In this document: positions 48,638 through 56,441 of the stretch, in pieces
Numbering within the stretch: the stretch's first letter is position 1
How the letters are laid out: each line of letters starts with the position of its first letter
Assembly: GCA_947073515.1 (NCBI GenBank)
Contig: CAMTMC010000007.1
Location: 22,157 to 86,156, forward strand
Length of the DNA stretch: 64,000 nt
Reading direction: 5' to 3'
Source of the DNA: an uncultured bacterium
GTDB lineage: Bacteria; Bacillota; Clostridia; Oscillospirales; Oscillospiraceae
Notes under the pieces: model-generated
What the model was told of the DNA's origin: nothing
Database searches by the model: none
What the model saw: only the letters and a program-made list of their open reading frames with translations
Position numbers and translations under genes: made by a program

Positions 48638-48666
48638 ACTATAGCACGGGCCCAATGAAATGTAAA
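48638..48666 (-). promoter_or_regulatory. promoter of the class V aminotransferase gene
   Basis: Minus strand TTTACA, a 17-bp spacer, then TATAGT with an extended TGC. Confidence 0.7.
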
Positions 48667-48698
48667 ACAAATAAATTCACAGACTGGTAAATTAATTG

Positions 48699-48731
48699 AT
48701 TTTCTCTATGATTTGGACATATAGAGAAAAT
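48699..48731. promoter_or_regulatory. candidate operator between divergent selenium genes
   Basis: Perfect 11-bp inverted repeat ATTTTCTCTAT / ATAGAGAAAAT with an 11-bp centre. It ends 21 bp upstream of the yedE -35 box and 32 bp from the opposite promoter, as expected for a LysR-type or other dimeric regulator of both units. No regulator gene is adjacent. Confidence 0.65.
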
Positions 48732-48752
48732 ATTTATCTTTTCCAAATTCCT

Positions 48753-48781
48753 TTGACAGCCGCCGCCCCCCGGCCTATAAT
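48753..48781 (+). promoter_or_regulatory. perfect-consensus promoter of the yedE operon
   Basis: TTGACA, a 17-bp GC-only spacer, then TATAAT: both hexamers match consensus exactly. The start codon is 52 bp downstream. Confidence 0.9.
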
Positions 48782-48832
48782 TGCCTGCGCAATATGGCGG
48801 ATAACGCCATGAGAGAGAAAGGAGAAATAGAC

Positions 48833-49921
48833 ATGAAGCAAAATCGTTGGCTGATTATCGCCGCTGGAGCGGTAGTCGGCCTGGCCGCCGTGGCCCTGAC
48901 AGCCACCGGCAACCCCGGAAATATGGGGTTCTGCATTGCCTGCTTCCTCCGGGACATCGCTGGCGGCCTGGGCTTCCACGCCGCGGGCAAGGTGCAATAT
49001 ATCCGGCCGGAGATCATCGGCCTGGTGCTGGGCGCCACCCTCATGGCCCTGGCGGGCAAGGAGTTTAAGGCCCGGGCCGGCTCCGCCCCGGCGCTGCGGT
49101 TTGTGCTGGGCGCCCTGGTGATGATCGGCGCCCTGGCCTTCCTGGGCTGTCCCCTGCGGATGGTTCTCCGCCTGGGCGGCGGCGACCTCACCGCCATCGC
49201 CGGCCTGCTGGGGTTCGCCGCCGGCATCCTGGTGGGGGTGGTCTTCCTGAAAAAGGGCTTCTCCCTGGGCCGGGCCTACAAGGTGAAGCAGGCGGAGGGC
49301 TTTGTCCTCCCCGGCTTTGTGGTGTTCCTGCTGGTGATGCTGCTGGCCGTCCCCGCCCTGCTGAAGTTCTCCGCTGAGGGCCCCGGCTCCATGCGGGCTC
49401 CCCTGGTGATCGCCCTGGGCGCCGGGCTGGTGGTGGGCGCCATCGCCCAGAAGAGCCGCCTGTGCATGGCCGGCGGCATCCGGGACGCCTTCCTGTTTAA
49501 GGACTTCCACCTGCTCAGCGGTTTCCTGGCCATCTTCGTGGTGGTGCTGGCGGGCAATCTGGTGCTCCAGAAGTTCAATCCCGGCGCGGCGGTCCAGCCT
49601 GTGGCCCACCACGACTACCTGTGGAGCTTCCTGGGCATGGCCCTGGCGGGCTGGGGCTCCGTCCTGCTGGGCGGCTGCCCCCTGCGCCAGCTGATCCTGG
49701 CCGGCGAGGGCAACGGGGACAGCGCCGTCACGGTGCTGGGCATGATCCTGGGCGCCGCCCTGGCACACAACTTTGGTATGGCGGGCAACGCCGACGCCAT
49801 GGCGGACGGCGCCTTTAAGGCCGGCGGCGTGGCTGTGGCCGGACAGGTGGGCGTGTGCGTGGGCCTGGTCCTGCTGCTGGTCATCTCGGTGGCCAATCTG
49901 CACAAGGAGGGTACGAAATGA
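48833..49921 (+). CDS. yedE: YedE-family putative selenium transporter
   Basis: Membrane protein of 362 residues with about ten hydrophobic segments and an internal duplication. The first half has FCIACFLRD (about 30) and LGCPLRM (about 104); the second half has RLCMAGGIRD (about 210) and GGCPLRQ (about 281). These paired Cys motifs are the YeeE/YedE thiosulfate-type transport signature. It probably imports a selenium or sulfur species for YedF. The ATG at 48833 has AAAGGAG upstream, and the stop overlaps the next start (ATGA). Confidence 0.9.
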   Translation: MKQNRWLIIAAGAVVGLAAVALTATGNPGNMGFCIACFLRDIAGGLGFHAAGKVQYIRPEIIGLVLGATLMALAGKEFKARAGSAPALRFVLGALVMIGALAFLGCPLRMVLRLGGGDLTAIAGLLGFAAGILVGVVFLKKGFSLGRAYKVKQAEGFVLPGFVVFLLVMLLAVPALLKFSAEGPGSMRAPLVIALGAGLVVGAIAQKSRLCMAGGIRDAFLFKDFHLLSGFLAIFVVVLAGNLVLQKFNPGAAVQPVAHHDYLWSFLGMALAGWGSVLLGGCPLRQLILAGEGNGDSAVTVLGMILGAALAHNFGMAGNADAMADGAFKAGGVAVAGQVGVCVGLVLLLVISVANLHKEGTK

Positions 49922-50130
49922 TTGACGTGAGAGGCCTCGCCTGCCCCATGCCTGTGGTCATGGTGCGCCGGGAGATGGAGAAGAACAGCCCCGCCTCTAT
50001 GGAGGTGCTGCTGGACAACCAGACCGCCGTGGAGAATGTGTCCCGCTTCGCCGGGAGCAACGGATATCAGGTGGAGGTCCGCCCGGCGGAGGACGATGAG
50101 TTCACCCTGGTGCTGACCAAGCAGGGATGA
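49918..50130 (+). CDS. TusA/SirA-like sulfur/selenium carrier (YedF type)
   Basis: Small protein of 70 residues consisting of one TusA domain with the carrier motif RGLACPMPVV (Cys at residue 9). TusA proteins receive persulfide sulfur from desulfurases. In selenium clusters the equivalent is the N-terminal domain of YedF; here it lacks the C-terminal DsrE-like part and is complete as a single domain. It overlaps both neighbours by 4 bp, so the three are coupled. Confidence 0.92.
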   Translation: MIDVRGLACPMPVVMVRREMEKNSPASMEVLLDNQTAVENVSRFAGSNGYQVEVRPAEDDEFTLVLTKQG

Positions 50131-50369
50131 ATACCTATTTGGCCACCTTCCACACCCACCTCAGCGCCCTGCTCAGCTGTCAGGCCCTGGGAGAGGCGGG
50201 ATACCAGGCCAGGATGATGCCGGTGCCCCGCAGCCTCAGCTCCTCCTGCGGCACCTGCGTGCGGTACTCCGCGCCGGAGGACTGCCGGGCGCTGTTGGAC
50301 CGGGACGCGGAGGCCCTCTACCAGGAACTGGAGGGAAGGTACGCCCCACTGGTGGAATTTGAGGAGTAG
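50127..50369 (+). CDS. DUF3343 putative selenium/sulfur carrier
   Basis: Small protein of 80 residues of the DUF3343 family. The conserved Cys pair is in SSSCGTCVRYS (about 39-48), preceded by a ferredoxin-like fold start NTYLATFHTHLSAL. The family is regularly encoded beside YedE/YedF. It is the last gene of the unit, followed by a strong terminator. Its exact role is not established. Confidence 0.9.
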   Translation: MNTYLATFHTHLSALLSCQALGEAGYQARMMPVPRSLSSSCGTCVRYSAPEDCRALLDRDAEALYQELEGRYAPLVEFEE

Positions 50370-50395
50370 ACCTTTACTATATACACAGGCAAGAG

Positions 50396-50436
50396 GCCCA
50401 GGCGGGCCCCCATAGGGGGCCCGCCTGGGCTGTTTT
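50396..50436 (+). terminator. intrinsic terminator of the selenium operon
   Basis: Perfect 16-bp stem GCCCAGGCGGGCCCCC with a 3-nt loop, followed by TGTTTTA. Confidence 0.9.
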
Positions 50437-50536
50437 ACAGCCCTTTCCAGAGCTGGAAAATGACAGATGGAAAAGTTTAAAAATTTTTAAGATATTCTTA
50501 ATGAAATCCTTCGGATTTCTTTAGAGCAATCGGCGA

Positions 50537-50563
50537 AACTGTATGATATGATTTCATACAGTT
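50537..50563. promoter_or_regulatory. inverted repeat in the promoter region of the lipoprotein-ABC operon
   Basis: AACTGTATGA / TCATACAGTT, a perfect 10-bp inverted repeat around TATGATT. A TATGAT -10-like sequence lies inside it, so a regulator bound here could block or activate transcription. No good -35 box is seen, hinting at activator dependence. The ATG is 27 bp downstream. Confidence 0.55.
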
Positions 50564-50589
50564 AAAACACCCGAGAGGAGACGAAGGAA

Positions 50590-51450
50590 ATGACCAATCG
50601 AATGAAAACAGCTCTGTGCGCCCTGCCGTTGATGCTGGCCCTGCTGGCGGCCTGCGCCCAGGAGATGGAGGCGAAAGAGCCGGAAGAAGCCGCGGCTGGC
50701 CTCTACAAAACCCAGGTGCAGTACTCCGGGGAGAACGAGAGTACGGCCCGGTATCTGGAAATCGCCGGGCGGAGCCAGGAGCTGCTCCCCCTGCTGGAGG
50801 AACACGCCGGGGCCTTTATCATGTGCGCGTACAACTTTCAGGATATTGATGGGGAGGGTACCCCGCTGTACGCCATGAACGGTATGGACTGGCCGGTGGA
50901 GATAGACCCGGCGGGGATGACTGTCCAGGTCAGTCCAAACTACTTCGTCCATAACCCGATCCAGACCGTGGACGGCGGCGGCGTGGCCGAGAGTCTGGTT
51001 GACGACGATATGACCCTCAACCTGCTGGTGCCGGAGCGCTACCGGGACATGGAGGAGGATATCATCGCCGCCCACCGGGAGAATTTCTGGTTTGAGAAGG
51101 TCCAGGCCGCCAACGACTACAATGAGATGGCAGGGCTGGAGGAGCGGCTGGAGATCGCCCCGGAGGAGCTGGAAGTCCACATCATCTATGTGAAGGACGG
51201 CCAGCGGTACTTTACCTTCCGCTCTGACTGCGCTGTGGAGACCGGGGGGTGGGTGACAGACCCCATTGTGGAGGTCTATACCGGGAATACCCACTCCGGC
51301 TACGCCCACAGCTACTTGAGCCAGTGGCTCTACTTCCCCTATGAGGGGGACGCCCAGGCGGCTTATGCGCACATCGCCCCCTATGTGGAGCAAGTGGGGG
51401 CGCAGGACAGTGTCCGGCAGGTAATCCCGGCGGACCGGATGGAAGGATAA
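50590..51450 (+). CDS. lipoprotein linked to a BceAB-type ABC exporter
   Basis: Protein of 286 residues with a lipoprotein signal (lipobox LLAAC, Cys at residue 22). The mature part resembles the extracellular piece of bacteriocin-associated membrane proteins (YVKDGQRYFTFRSD, then DPIVEVYTGNTHSGYAHSYL), a similarity from memory and only moderate. It lies 21 bp upstream of the ABC ATPase gene. A sensor or immunity role against peptides is inferred from context. Confidence 0.72.
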   Translation: MTNRMKTALCALPLMLALLAACAQEMEAKEPEEAAAGLYKTQVQYSGENESTARYLEIAGRSQELLPLLEEHAGAFIMCAYNFQDIDGEGTPLYAMNGMDWPVEIDPAGMTVQVSPNYFVHNPIQTVDGGGVAESLVDDDMTLNLLVPERYRDMEEDIIAAHRENFWFEKVQAANDYNEMAGLEERLEIAPEELEVHIIYVKDGQRYFTFRSDCAVETGGWVTDPIVEVYTGNTHSGYAHSYLSQWLYFPYEGDAQAAYAHIAPYVEQVGAQDSVRQVIPADRMEG

Positions 51451-51471
51451 TTGAAAACGGAGGAAAAAACA

Positions 51472-52239
51472 ATGGCTGAAATTTTACAGGTAACGGATCT
51501 GCGGCGGGTTTACGGGAAAGGCGGGGCCGCCACCCGGGCGCTGGACGGGGTGTCCCTGTCCCTGGAGCCCGGGGAATTTGTGGGGGTTATGGGCCAGTCC
51601 GGGTCCGGGAAAACCACCCTGCTCAACTGCGTGGCCACCATTGACCGGCCCACCAGCGGCTCCATTGTCATCGACGGGAGGGAGCTCACCAGGCTGCGGG
51701 GGAAGGAGCTGGCGAAGTTCAGACGGGAACGTCTGGGATTTGTTTTCCAGGACTGCAACCTGCTGGATACCCTCACCGCCGGGGAGAACATCGCCCTGGC
51801 CCTGTCCATCATCCGGGCGCCGGCGGGGGAGATCAACGGGCGGGTGCGGGAGATGGCCGGGCTGCTGGGGATCTCCAACTGCCTGAACAAGTACCCCTAT
51901 CAGATGTCCGGCGGCCAGCAGCAGCGGTGCGCCGCCGCACGGGCCATGGTCACCCGGCCCGCCCTGGTGCTGGCCGACGAGCCCACCGGGGCCCTGGACT
52001 CCAAGTCCGCCCAGATGCTGCTGGACCGGCTGGAGGAGCTGAACCGGGAGCTGGGGAGCACCATTTTGATGGTCACCCACGACGCCTTTACCGCCAGCTG
52101 CTGCCGGCGGGTGGTCTTCCTCCGGGACGGGCAGATTTTTATGGAGCTGCGCCGGGGCGGGGAGGACCGCAGGGCTTTCTTCCAGCGGATCATCCGGGTG
52201 GTAACGGAAATGGGAGGAGAGATGGCCGATGTTCTCTAA
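51472..52239 (+). CDS. ABC transporter ATP-binding protein, BceA-like
   Basis: ATPase of 255 residues. Walker A GQSGSGKTT (about 41), Q-loop FVFQDCNLLDTL, signature MSGGQQQR (about 144), Walker B LVLADEPTG and switch His in VTHD are intact. The sequence between (SIIRAP, LLGISNCLNKYPYQ) and a C-terminal extension match peptide-antibiotic exporters of the Bce/Psd/YxdL type. The start at 51472 has CGGAGG 8 nt upstream; the TTG at 51451 is less likely. It overlaps the permease by 11 bp. Confidence 0.93.
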   Translation: MAEILQVTDLRRVYGKGGAATRALDGVSLSLEPGEFVGVMGQSGSGKTTLLNCVATIDRPTSGSIVIDGRELTRLRGKELAKFRRERLGFVFQDCNLLDTLTAGENIALALSIIRAPAGEINGRVREMAGLLGISNCLNKYPYQMSGGQQQRCAAARAMVTRPALVLADEPTGALDSKSAQMLLDRLEELNRELGSTILMVTHDAFTASCCRRVVFLRDGQIFMELRRGGEDRRAFFQRIIRVVTEMGGEMADVL

Positions 52240-54085
52240 ATTAGCGCTGCGGAATGTGGGACGCTCAATGAAAGACTACAGCGTCTATTTTATGACCCTC
52301 ACCTTTGGCGTGTGCCTGTTCTACACCTTTAACGCCATTGAGGGCCAGGGGGCCATGTCCTATCTGGCCCAAAACAAAAATCCCATGGTGGAACCCATTT
52401 TGACCCTGATCGACGTTTTTTCCGTCTTTGTGGCGGTGGTGCTGGCCTGCCTCATTTTGTACGCCAACCGCTTTCTCCTGCGCCGGAGGAAGCGGGAGCT
52501 GGGCACCTACCTGATCCTGGGGCTGAACCAGGGGCAGGTGTCCCGGCTGCTGTTCCTGGAGACGGGGGTGATCGGCCTGGTTTCCCTGGCCGCCGGGTTG
52601 GCGCTGGGGGTGGCGGCCAGCTTCGGCATGTCGGCCCTCACCCTGTCCATGTTTGAGATAGACGTGTCCGGGCTGCTGGCGCTGCACTTCTCCCCCAAGG
52701 CGGCGGGGAAGACCGCCCTCTATTTCGGGATCATCTTCCTGCTGGTCATCGCCCTCAGCGGGGTACAGGTGTCCCGGGCAAAGCTCATCGACCTGCTCCA
52801 CGGGGAGCGGAAGAACGAGGTGCTGAAGCCCCGGCCCCTGGGGGTGGCGGTGTTCCAGCTTGTGTTAGGCGCTGTGTGTCTGATTGCCGCCTACACCATT
52901 TTGCTGGTCTTTGGCATGGCGGTGGCTGTGGCCCTGCCCTTCCTGTGCTTCCCCATGCTGGGGCTGGGCACCTTGGGCACCCTGCTGATTTTCCGCTCCC
53001 TGTCCGGATTTGTGACCCGGTTTGTTCAGAGACGGCCCCGTCTGTATTATAAAAACCTCAACCTCTTTACCCTGCGCCAGTGGCTGAGCAAGGTCCACAC
53101 CACTTACCTGGCCCAGACCGTGGTGTGCATCCTGCTGCTGCTGGCCATCGGGATCACCGCCAGCTCCCTGGGCCTGAACTCTACCCTGGAGGCCATGTCC
53201 CAGGGGGAGGCCCCCTTCGACATCACGGTGCAGAACCAGAACGCCGATCTGATGGGACAGACAGACTTTGACACCCTCCTGCGGGAGCGGGGGGTGGAGC
53301 CGGAAACAAGGCTGGCCTGGCGGCACGATATGCCGGTCTATTACAATGACCCGGCGGTAACCGGGGAGGAAAACGCCAACGCCGTGCTGCGGCTGTCTGA
53401 CGTGAATACCCTCCGGGCCCGGCAGGGGCAGAAACCCATGGCCCTGGAGAACGGCCGTCCCCAGTTGCTGGACCGGTGGGGGGTGGGGCTGGTCACCGGC
53501 AGCCTGGGGCTGACAGCGGTGGTCGTCCCTGACGAGATGGCCGGCGGGCTGGACGTGCGCCGCCAGGTGTGGTCGGCGGACTACAGCGGGGATCCCGGTC
53601 AGACGGAGGAGGAAGTCCTGAACGCCCTGGGCGCCTACCAGCAGGAGAAGGGCTACCTGCGGGTGGAGACCCGGCTGGTCCTCTACGCCGACCTGATGGG
53701 CAACAAGCTACTGGCCCTGTTCCTGGGGCTGTATCTGGGCTTTACCTTCCTGGTGTCCGCCGCGGCGGTGCTGGCCCTCCAGCAGCTGAGCCAGGGGGCG
53801 GACAACACCGGCCGGTACGCCGTCCTGCGCCGGCTGGGGGCGGAGGAGAAGCTGGTGGCCCAGTCAGCCACCTGGCAGGTGGCCCTGGCCTTCCTGCTGC
53901 CCCTGGGCCTGGCTTTGATCCACTCGGCGGTGGGGATGAAAGCGGCCAACGACGTGATCGCCACGGCGGGGAAGGTGGACAGCACGGCCAGCGCCGCTGT
54001 GACCGCCCTGGTGCTGCTGGCGGTGTACGGAGGATACTTTATTGCCACCGCCATGGCCTGCCGGCGAATGGCCAGGCAGGCGTAG
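52229..54085 (+). CDS. ABC transporter permease, BceB-like FtsX family
   Basis: Membrane protein of 618 residues with the Bce layout: about ten membrane segments in an N-terminal set (about 15-310) and a C-terminal set (about 490-610), with a large extracytoplasmic domain (about 315-480) before the last segments. The start FSKLALRNVGRSMKDYSVYFMT is typical. BceAB-type transporters move or sense bacitracin-like and lantibiotic peptides; usually a two-component BceRS pair is adjacent but none is seen here. A terminator follows. Confidence 0.9.
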   Translation: MFSKLALRNVGRSMKDYSVYFMTLTFGVCLFYTFNAIEGQGAMSYLAQNKNPMVEPILTLIDVFSVFVAVVLACLILYANRFLLRRRKRELGTYLILGLNQGQVSRLLFLETGVIGLVSLAAGLALGVAASFGMSALTLSMFEIDVSGLLALHFSPKAAGKTALYFGIIFLLVIALSGVQVSRAKLIDLLHGERKNEVLKPRPLGVAVFQLVLGAVCLIAAYTILLVFGMAVAVALPFLCFPMLGLGTLGTLLIFRSLSGFVTRFVQRRPRLYYKNLNLFTLRQWLSKVHTTYLAQTVVCILLLLAIGITASSLGLNSTLEAMSQGEAPFDITVQNQNADLMGQTDFDTLLRERGVEPETRLAWRHDMPVYYNDPAVTGEENANAVLRLSDVNTLRARQGQKPMALENGRPQLLDRWGVGLVTGSLGLTAVVVPDEMAGGLDVRRQVWSADYSGDPGQTEEEVLNALGAYQQEKGYLRVETRLVLYADLMGNKLLALFLGLYLGFTFLVSAAAVLALQQLSQGADNTGRYAVLRRLGAEEKLVAQSATWQVALAFLLPLGLALIHSAVGMKAANDVIATAGKVDSTASAAVTALVLLAVYGGYFIATAMACRRMARQA

Positions 54086-54093
54086 GCCAAAGA

Positions 54094-54132
54094 GGCGCCC
54101 CCGGGGTACGGGCCCCGGGGGCGCCCCCTTTA
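54094..54132 (+). terminator. intrinsic terminator
   Basis: 13-bp stem GGCGCCCCCGGGG/CCCCGGGGGCGCC followed by CCCTTT. Confidence 0.75.
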
Positions 54133-54216
54133 TGTACGGCATTTTACTGGAAAACCTGGGGGAGAAGGGGGCGAAAATCGGCAAATTAAAGGCTATGCAG
54201 CGGGGAGGCGGACGGC

Positions 54217-54222
54217 TATAAT
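54217..54222 (+). promoter_or_regulatory. -10 box of the MATE gene
   Basis: Perfect TATAAT about 60 bp before the ATG. No recognisable -35 hexamer at 16-19 bp upstream. Confidence 0.4.
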
Positions 54223-54283
54223 ACGGATACATTTCCACCCCGGGTATGGGGACAGTTCTGTCGCCAAAAAAGGAGGACGCGTT

Positions 54284-55699
54284 ATGACCAAAGACCTGAC
54301 TGTTGGCAGCCCCATGAGGCTGATTTTGGGTTTTGCCCTGCCCACCCTGCTGGGGATGGTATTCCAGCAGTTTTACAATTTGGTGGACGCCATGATCGTG
54401 GGCAAGCTGCTGGGGGCCTCCGCCCTGGGGGCGGTGGGCTCCACCGGGTCCATCAATTTTCTGGTGATCGGGTTTTGTATGGGGCTGTGCAACGGCTTCG
54501 TCATCCCGGTGGCCCAGCGGATGGGGGCGGGGGATTACTCCAGGATGCGCCGGTATGTGGCCAACGCCGCTTACCTGTCGGCGGCCTTCGCCTTGGTTAT
54601 GACGGTAGCCACCTGCCTGCTGTGCAAGCGGATTTTGACAGTCACCCTCACGCCGGAGGACATCTTTACAGATGCGTTCGTCTATATTTTTATCATCTTC
54701 CTGGGGATCCCCACCACCTTCCTGTACAACCTGCTGGCGGGGGTCATCCGCTCCCTGGGGGACAGCAAGACGCCGGTGTACTTCCTGGCGTTGTCCTCCT
54801 TCTTAAACATCCTCCTGGACTTCATTTTGATTTTGCGCTTTGACGCCGGGGTGGCCGGCGCGGCCATCGCCACAGTGGCTGCCCAGGGGGTGTCCGGGCT
54901 GGCCTGCCTGGGCTATATGGTGAAAAAATACCCCATTCTGCGTATGAGCCGGGAGGAGCGCCGGCTGGACGGCCGGGCCTGCCTGACGCTGTGCGGCCAG
55001 GGCATCCCCATGGGGTTGCAGTACTCCATCACCGCCATCGGGTCCATTATCCTCCAGGCGTCGGTGAACACGCTGGGAAGCCTGTATGTGGCGGGAGTGA
55101 CGGCGGGGACGAAGGTGTACCAGCTGATCTGCTGCCCCTTTGACGCTATGGGGGCCACCATGGCCACCTACTGCGGCCAGAACGCGGGGGCGGTGAAGCT
55201 GGACCGGCTGGGAAAGGGCATCAAGGCCTGTTCCATTTTGGGCCTGGGGTACTCCCTGCTCTCTCTGGCCGTGATGCTGGTCCTTGCGCCCCAGTTTGTG
55301 ATGCTGTTCTTGAGCTCCAAGGAGGCGGAGCTGGCCCTGCTGGTGGAGCTGAGCACCCAGTATATCCTGGTGGGGGCTACCTTCTTCTTCCCCCTGGCCC
55401 TGGTCAATATTGTGCGGTTCTCCATCCAGGGGATGGGGTACAGCGTGTTCGCCATTCTGGCCGGGGTGCTGGAGATGGCCGCCCGCACCGGCGTGGGCGT
55501 CCTCCTGGTGCCCGTCCTGGGGTACACGGCGGTGTGCTTCGCCTCGCCGGCGGCCTGGGTGGCGGCGGATCTGTTCCTGATCCCCGCCAGCCTGTGGTGT
55601 ATCAAGCGGCTGCGGCGGCTCCACCCGGCCCAGGCCCGGGAGGAGGAGGGGGCCTCCCACCAGCCCGTCCCCCTGAAAGCCGGGGCGGGGCAGGGTTGA
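54284..55699 (+). CDS. MATE-family multidrug/metabolite efflux transporter
   Basis: Membrane antiporter of 471 residues with twelve hydrophobic segments. The N-terminus LTVGSPMRLILGFALPTLLG and the blocks FQQFYNLVDAMIVGKLLG and GMGYSVFAILAGVLEMAAR are typical of the DinF/NorM-like group. The ATG follows AAAGGAGG. It is a single-gene unit with its own terminator. Substrate not predictable. Confidence 0.94.
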   Translation: MTKDLTVGSPMRLILGFALPTLLGMVFQQFYNLVDAMIVGKLLGASALGAVGSTGSINFLVIGFCMGLCNGFVIPVAQRMGAGDYSRMRRYVANAAYLSAAFALVMTVATCLLCKRILTVTLTPEDIFTDAFVYIFIIFLGIPTTFLYNLLAGVIRSLGDSKTPVYFLALSSFLNILLDFILILRFDAGVAGAAIATVAAQGVSGLACLGYMVKKYPILRMSREERRLDGRACLTLCGQGIPMGLQYSITAIGSIILQASVNTLGSLYVAGVTAGTKVYQLICCPFDAMGATMATYCGQNAGAVKLDRLGKGIKACSILGLGYSLLSLAVMLVLAPQFVMLFLSSKEAELALLVELSTQYILVGATFFFPLALVNIVRFSIQGMGYSVFAILAGVLEMAARTGVGVLLVPVLGYTAVCFASPAAWVAADLFLIPASLWCIKRLRRLHPAQAREEEGASHQPVPLKAGAGQG

Positions 55700-55702
55700 G
55701 AC

Positions 55703-55733
55703 AAACCCGGTCTCTGAGAGACCGGGTTTTTTT
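55703..55733 (+). terminator. intrinsic terminator
   Basis: AAACCCGGTCTC/GAGACCGGGTTT stem with a 3-nt loop and a TTTTTTT tail. Confidence 0.93.
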
Positions 55734-55778
55734 ATGCCCCTGTGTAACAAAACAGGGGGCTGAGGCGTCTATAAAGTA

Positions 55779-55940
55779 AGAAGCTGTACCAATAGCCTAA
55801 GCCCAGATCTTCACGGCTAAAATCGCCTATGGCTGCGTTAAAAAATCTTGAAATCCACCCAGGATTCCTGCGCTTTTTTGCCTTGCCACAGACAATTTTA
55901 ACTCGTGTATCTCTATACTTCGGCTAATGGTACAGCTTCT
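55779..55940 (+). repeat. ~162-bp long-hairpin element, copy D
   Basis: Ends AGAAGCTGTACCAATAGCC and GGCTAATGGTACAGCTTCT are complementary except one base. Inner helices pair TAAAAT with ATTTTA and AAAAAA with TTTTTT; the apical AATCC-ACCCA-GGATT hairpin is at the exact centre (55852-55866). Terminal arms match copy C and the core matches copies B and C. A TATAAA -10-like box (55770) lies just before it, and it ends 18 bp before the sigma-factor start codon. Confidence 0.88.
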
Positions 55941-55958
55941 AAGAGAGGAGGTGGTTCC

Positions 55959-56441
55959 ATGGGCCCGAGCTCCAACCGGCCGGTGGACTGGGAACAACTG
56001 GTGACCGAAAACGAGAACCGCCTGTACCGGACCGCCCTGGCCATCCTGGGCTGCCCCCAGGAGGCGGAGGACGCAGTACAGGACGCTTTCGTCTGTTATT
56101 TGGAAAAGGCCCCGGAGGAGCTGAGGAACCCCGCCGCCTGGCTGACCCGGGTGCTGGTCAACGGGTGCAAAAGCCGGCTGCGGCTGGCCTGGAGGCGGGT
56201 GGGGCCCCTCCCCGACGACCTGCCCGCCCCGGAGGGGGAGGAGCGGCGGGAGCTGGAGGAGATCTTCTCCCTGCCCCCGGCGGACCGGGCGGTGATCCAC
56301 CTGTTTTACTACGAGGGCTGCTCCACGGAGGAGATCGCCAATCTGACTGGCCAGCGGCCTGGAGCGGTGCGGACCCGGCTGTCCCGGGCCCGGGGAAAGC
56401 TGAGGAAGCTGCTGGAGGAATCTCAAAAAGGAGAACTTTGA
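55959..56441 (+). CDS. ECF-type RNA polymerase sigma factor
   Basis: Sigma-70-family protein of 160 residues with region 2 (about 12-80, including ENRLYRTALAILGCPQEAEDAVQDAF) and region 4 (about 105-155, with STEEIANLTGQRPGAVRTRLSRARGKLR as helix-turn-helix). It would direct RNA polymerase to stress or envelope genes under control of a membrane partner. The ATG follows GAGAGGAGG. It overlaps the next gene by 1 bp. Hairpin element D sits just upstream. Confidence 0.93.
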   Translation: MGPSSNRPVDWEQLVTENENRLYRTALAILGCPQEAEDAVQDAFVCYLEKAPEELRNPAAWLTRVLVNGCKSRLRLAWRRVGPLPDDLPAPEGEERRELEEIFSLPPADRAVIHLFYYEGCSTEEIANLTGQRPGAVRTRLSRARGKLRKLLEESQKGEL

